Assembly: GCF_009193325.2 (NCBI RefSeq)
Contig: NZ_CP059856.1
Location: forward strand, 372,001-436,000
DNA length: 64,000 nt
Direction: 5' to 3'
Source: Bacteroides zhangwenhongii
Lineage (GTDB): Bacteria; Bacteroidota; Bacteroidia; Bacteroidales; Bacteroidaceae
Part shown: piece by piece, positions 63,092-64,000 of the stretch
Numbering within the stretch: the first letter of the stretch is position 1
Layout: every line of letters begins with the position of its first letter
Translations under genes and position numbers: made by a program
The notes under the pieces: model-generated
The model's database searches: none
Told to the model about the DNA's origin: nothing
What the model saw: the letters and a program-made list of their open reading frames with translations, nothing else

Positions 63092-64000
63092 ATGACTCAT
63101 TTGAGAAAATTTGTATCCTCAGTCCCTGAATACCGCAGAACAAGCAGGGGAAACTTCAAACACAAACTTGAAGACATACTCATGCTTGTCATATTGGGGA
63201 GGCTCAGCAAGTGTATTACCAGAGCTGAAATACTTCAATTTGGCAAACGCCACTTGAAACGCCTGCAGGCGAAAGGGCTATTTCCATATGGTTTGCCGTC
63301 AGAAGCTACGCTTTGCCGTGTGTTTCAAAGCATAGACGATGAAAAGATGGCTGACCGAATGTCTGCTTTTGCAGACGTTTTCCGCAAGGAAATATCCTCT
63401 TCGGCAACTGATATCATTTGTATTGATGGCAAGGCCATGCGAGGTACCTTGTACGAGAACGGACGTAACCCTGATATCGTATCTGCATACTCACTTGGTT
63501 CGGGCTTTACTCTGGCTACTGATGTTTGCAAGGAGAAAAGTAATGAAATCAAATCCGTGCCCCGGTTATTGGACAAACTAGACGTGTCAGGATGTGTGGT
63601 CACAGCAGATGCCATGTCATTCCAAAAGGTAATAATAGACAAGATTAGAGATAAGGGAGCAGACTTCGTGATCGAACTCAAGGCGAATCAAAGATCTTTG
63701 CGTTATGGCCTTGAAGACTCTATAAAGACCGCCACCCCCACTGATGTCTACAAGGAAGGTCCATACTTGGAACACGGCAGGATTGAGTCAAGGATATGCC
63801 GTATATACCGTGGGGAAGAACTTATTGTCGACAAGGAAAAATGGAATGGCAATTTGACTGTTATAGAAATACTCACATCTACCGAGAAAAAGTCTGATGG
63901 CAAGACTACATCTGAACAGCGACTCTACATTTCAAGCCTGGATAGCAGTGCAGAGCGGCTTAGTCAGATAACCAAACAGCATTGGGCTATTGAAAGCATG
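63092..64000 (+). mobile_element. ISAs1-family transposase (cut by window edge)
   Basis: An open frame of 303 codons starts at 63092 and runs off the right edge without a stop. Family motifs: an N-terminal domain with VPEYRRTSRGNFKHKLEDMLMLVILG, then first catalytic Asp in DIICIDGKAMRGTL near residue 115, second Asp in CVVTADAMSFQKVIIDKIR near residue 175, and the HWAIES motif with the catalytic Glu at the very end of the window. The element is intact as far as visible. Its exact left end was not fixed. Confidence 0.92.

Overview
The window looks like a chromosome segment of a gut Bacteroides species in the B. thetaiotaomicron/B. ovatus group. This rests on three SusC/SusD pairs, many lipoproteins with a Cys near residue 20, a hybrid two-component system, -7 boxes of the TAnnTTTG type, and a rhamnose cluster (rhaK-rhaI-rhaT-rhaD-fucO-rhaR) next to arginine genes, an arrangement known from B. 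thetaiotaomicron. No rRNA or tRNA gene was seen.

Layout. (1) 1-18.9 kb, minus strand: polysaccharide utilization locus (PUL) 1. A 1341-residue hybrid two-component sensor/regulator lies upstream of SusC, SusD, a fasciclin lipoprotein, an Ig-repeat surface lipoprotein, a GH50-like enzyme, a DUF6528-type lipoprotein, a GH71/99-like enzyme, a GH31 enzyme and the start of a GH2 enzyme cut by the window edge. (2) 19.1-19.9 kb: a graveyard of insertion sequences: the left end of an IS110 element, a near-perfect 33-bp inverted repeat, and a decayed second transposase. (3) 19.9-34.2 kb, minus strand and visibly A/T-richer: PUL 2. ECF sigma and FecR anti-sigma control a SusC with an STN domain, then SusD, a large unrecognised duplicated lipoprotein, an alginate-lyase-fold protein (PL5/PL38 type), a heparinase II/III-type lyase and a GH88 unsaturated uronyl hydrolase. 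The set fits breakdown of a uronic-acid polysaccharide. (4) 34.4-41.3 kb, minus strand: L-rhamnose catabolism with its AraC regulator and a clear operon terminator. (5) 41.5-49.1 kb, plus strand: argR, a GNAT acyltransferase, argG, argC, argD, a terminator, then proC, an XRE-cupin regulator and an acyl-CoA synthetase.

(6) 49.2-52.05 kb: a VirE/VapE-type P-loop gene sits as a self-contained island. Upstream lies an eight-unit array with an exact 22-bp period, and copies of CTGACAATA occur in both orientations on both sides. This is the most unusual structure in the window. (7) 52.1-62.8 kb, minus strand: PUL 3, with SusC (STN type), SusD, a GH18 enzyme with an intact catalytic motif, two DUF1735-type lipoproteins (one with a discoidin-like domain, one with a LamG-like domain) and a GH3 enzyme. 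This resembles known N-glycan loci. (8) 63.1-64.0 kb: an ISAs1-family transposase, cut by the window edge, lies where the sigma/anti-sigma pair of PUL 3 would be expected.

The three PULs illustrate three control situations: a hybrid two-component system, an ECF/anti-sigma pair, and an STN-type SusC whose partner genes are not adjacent.
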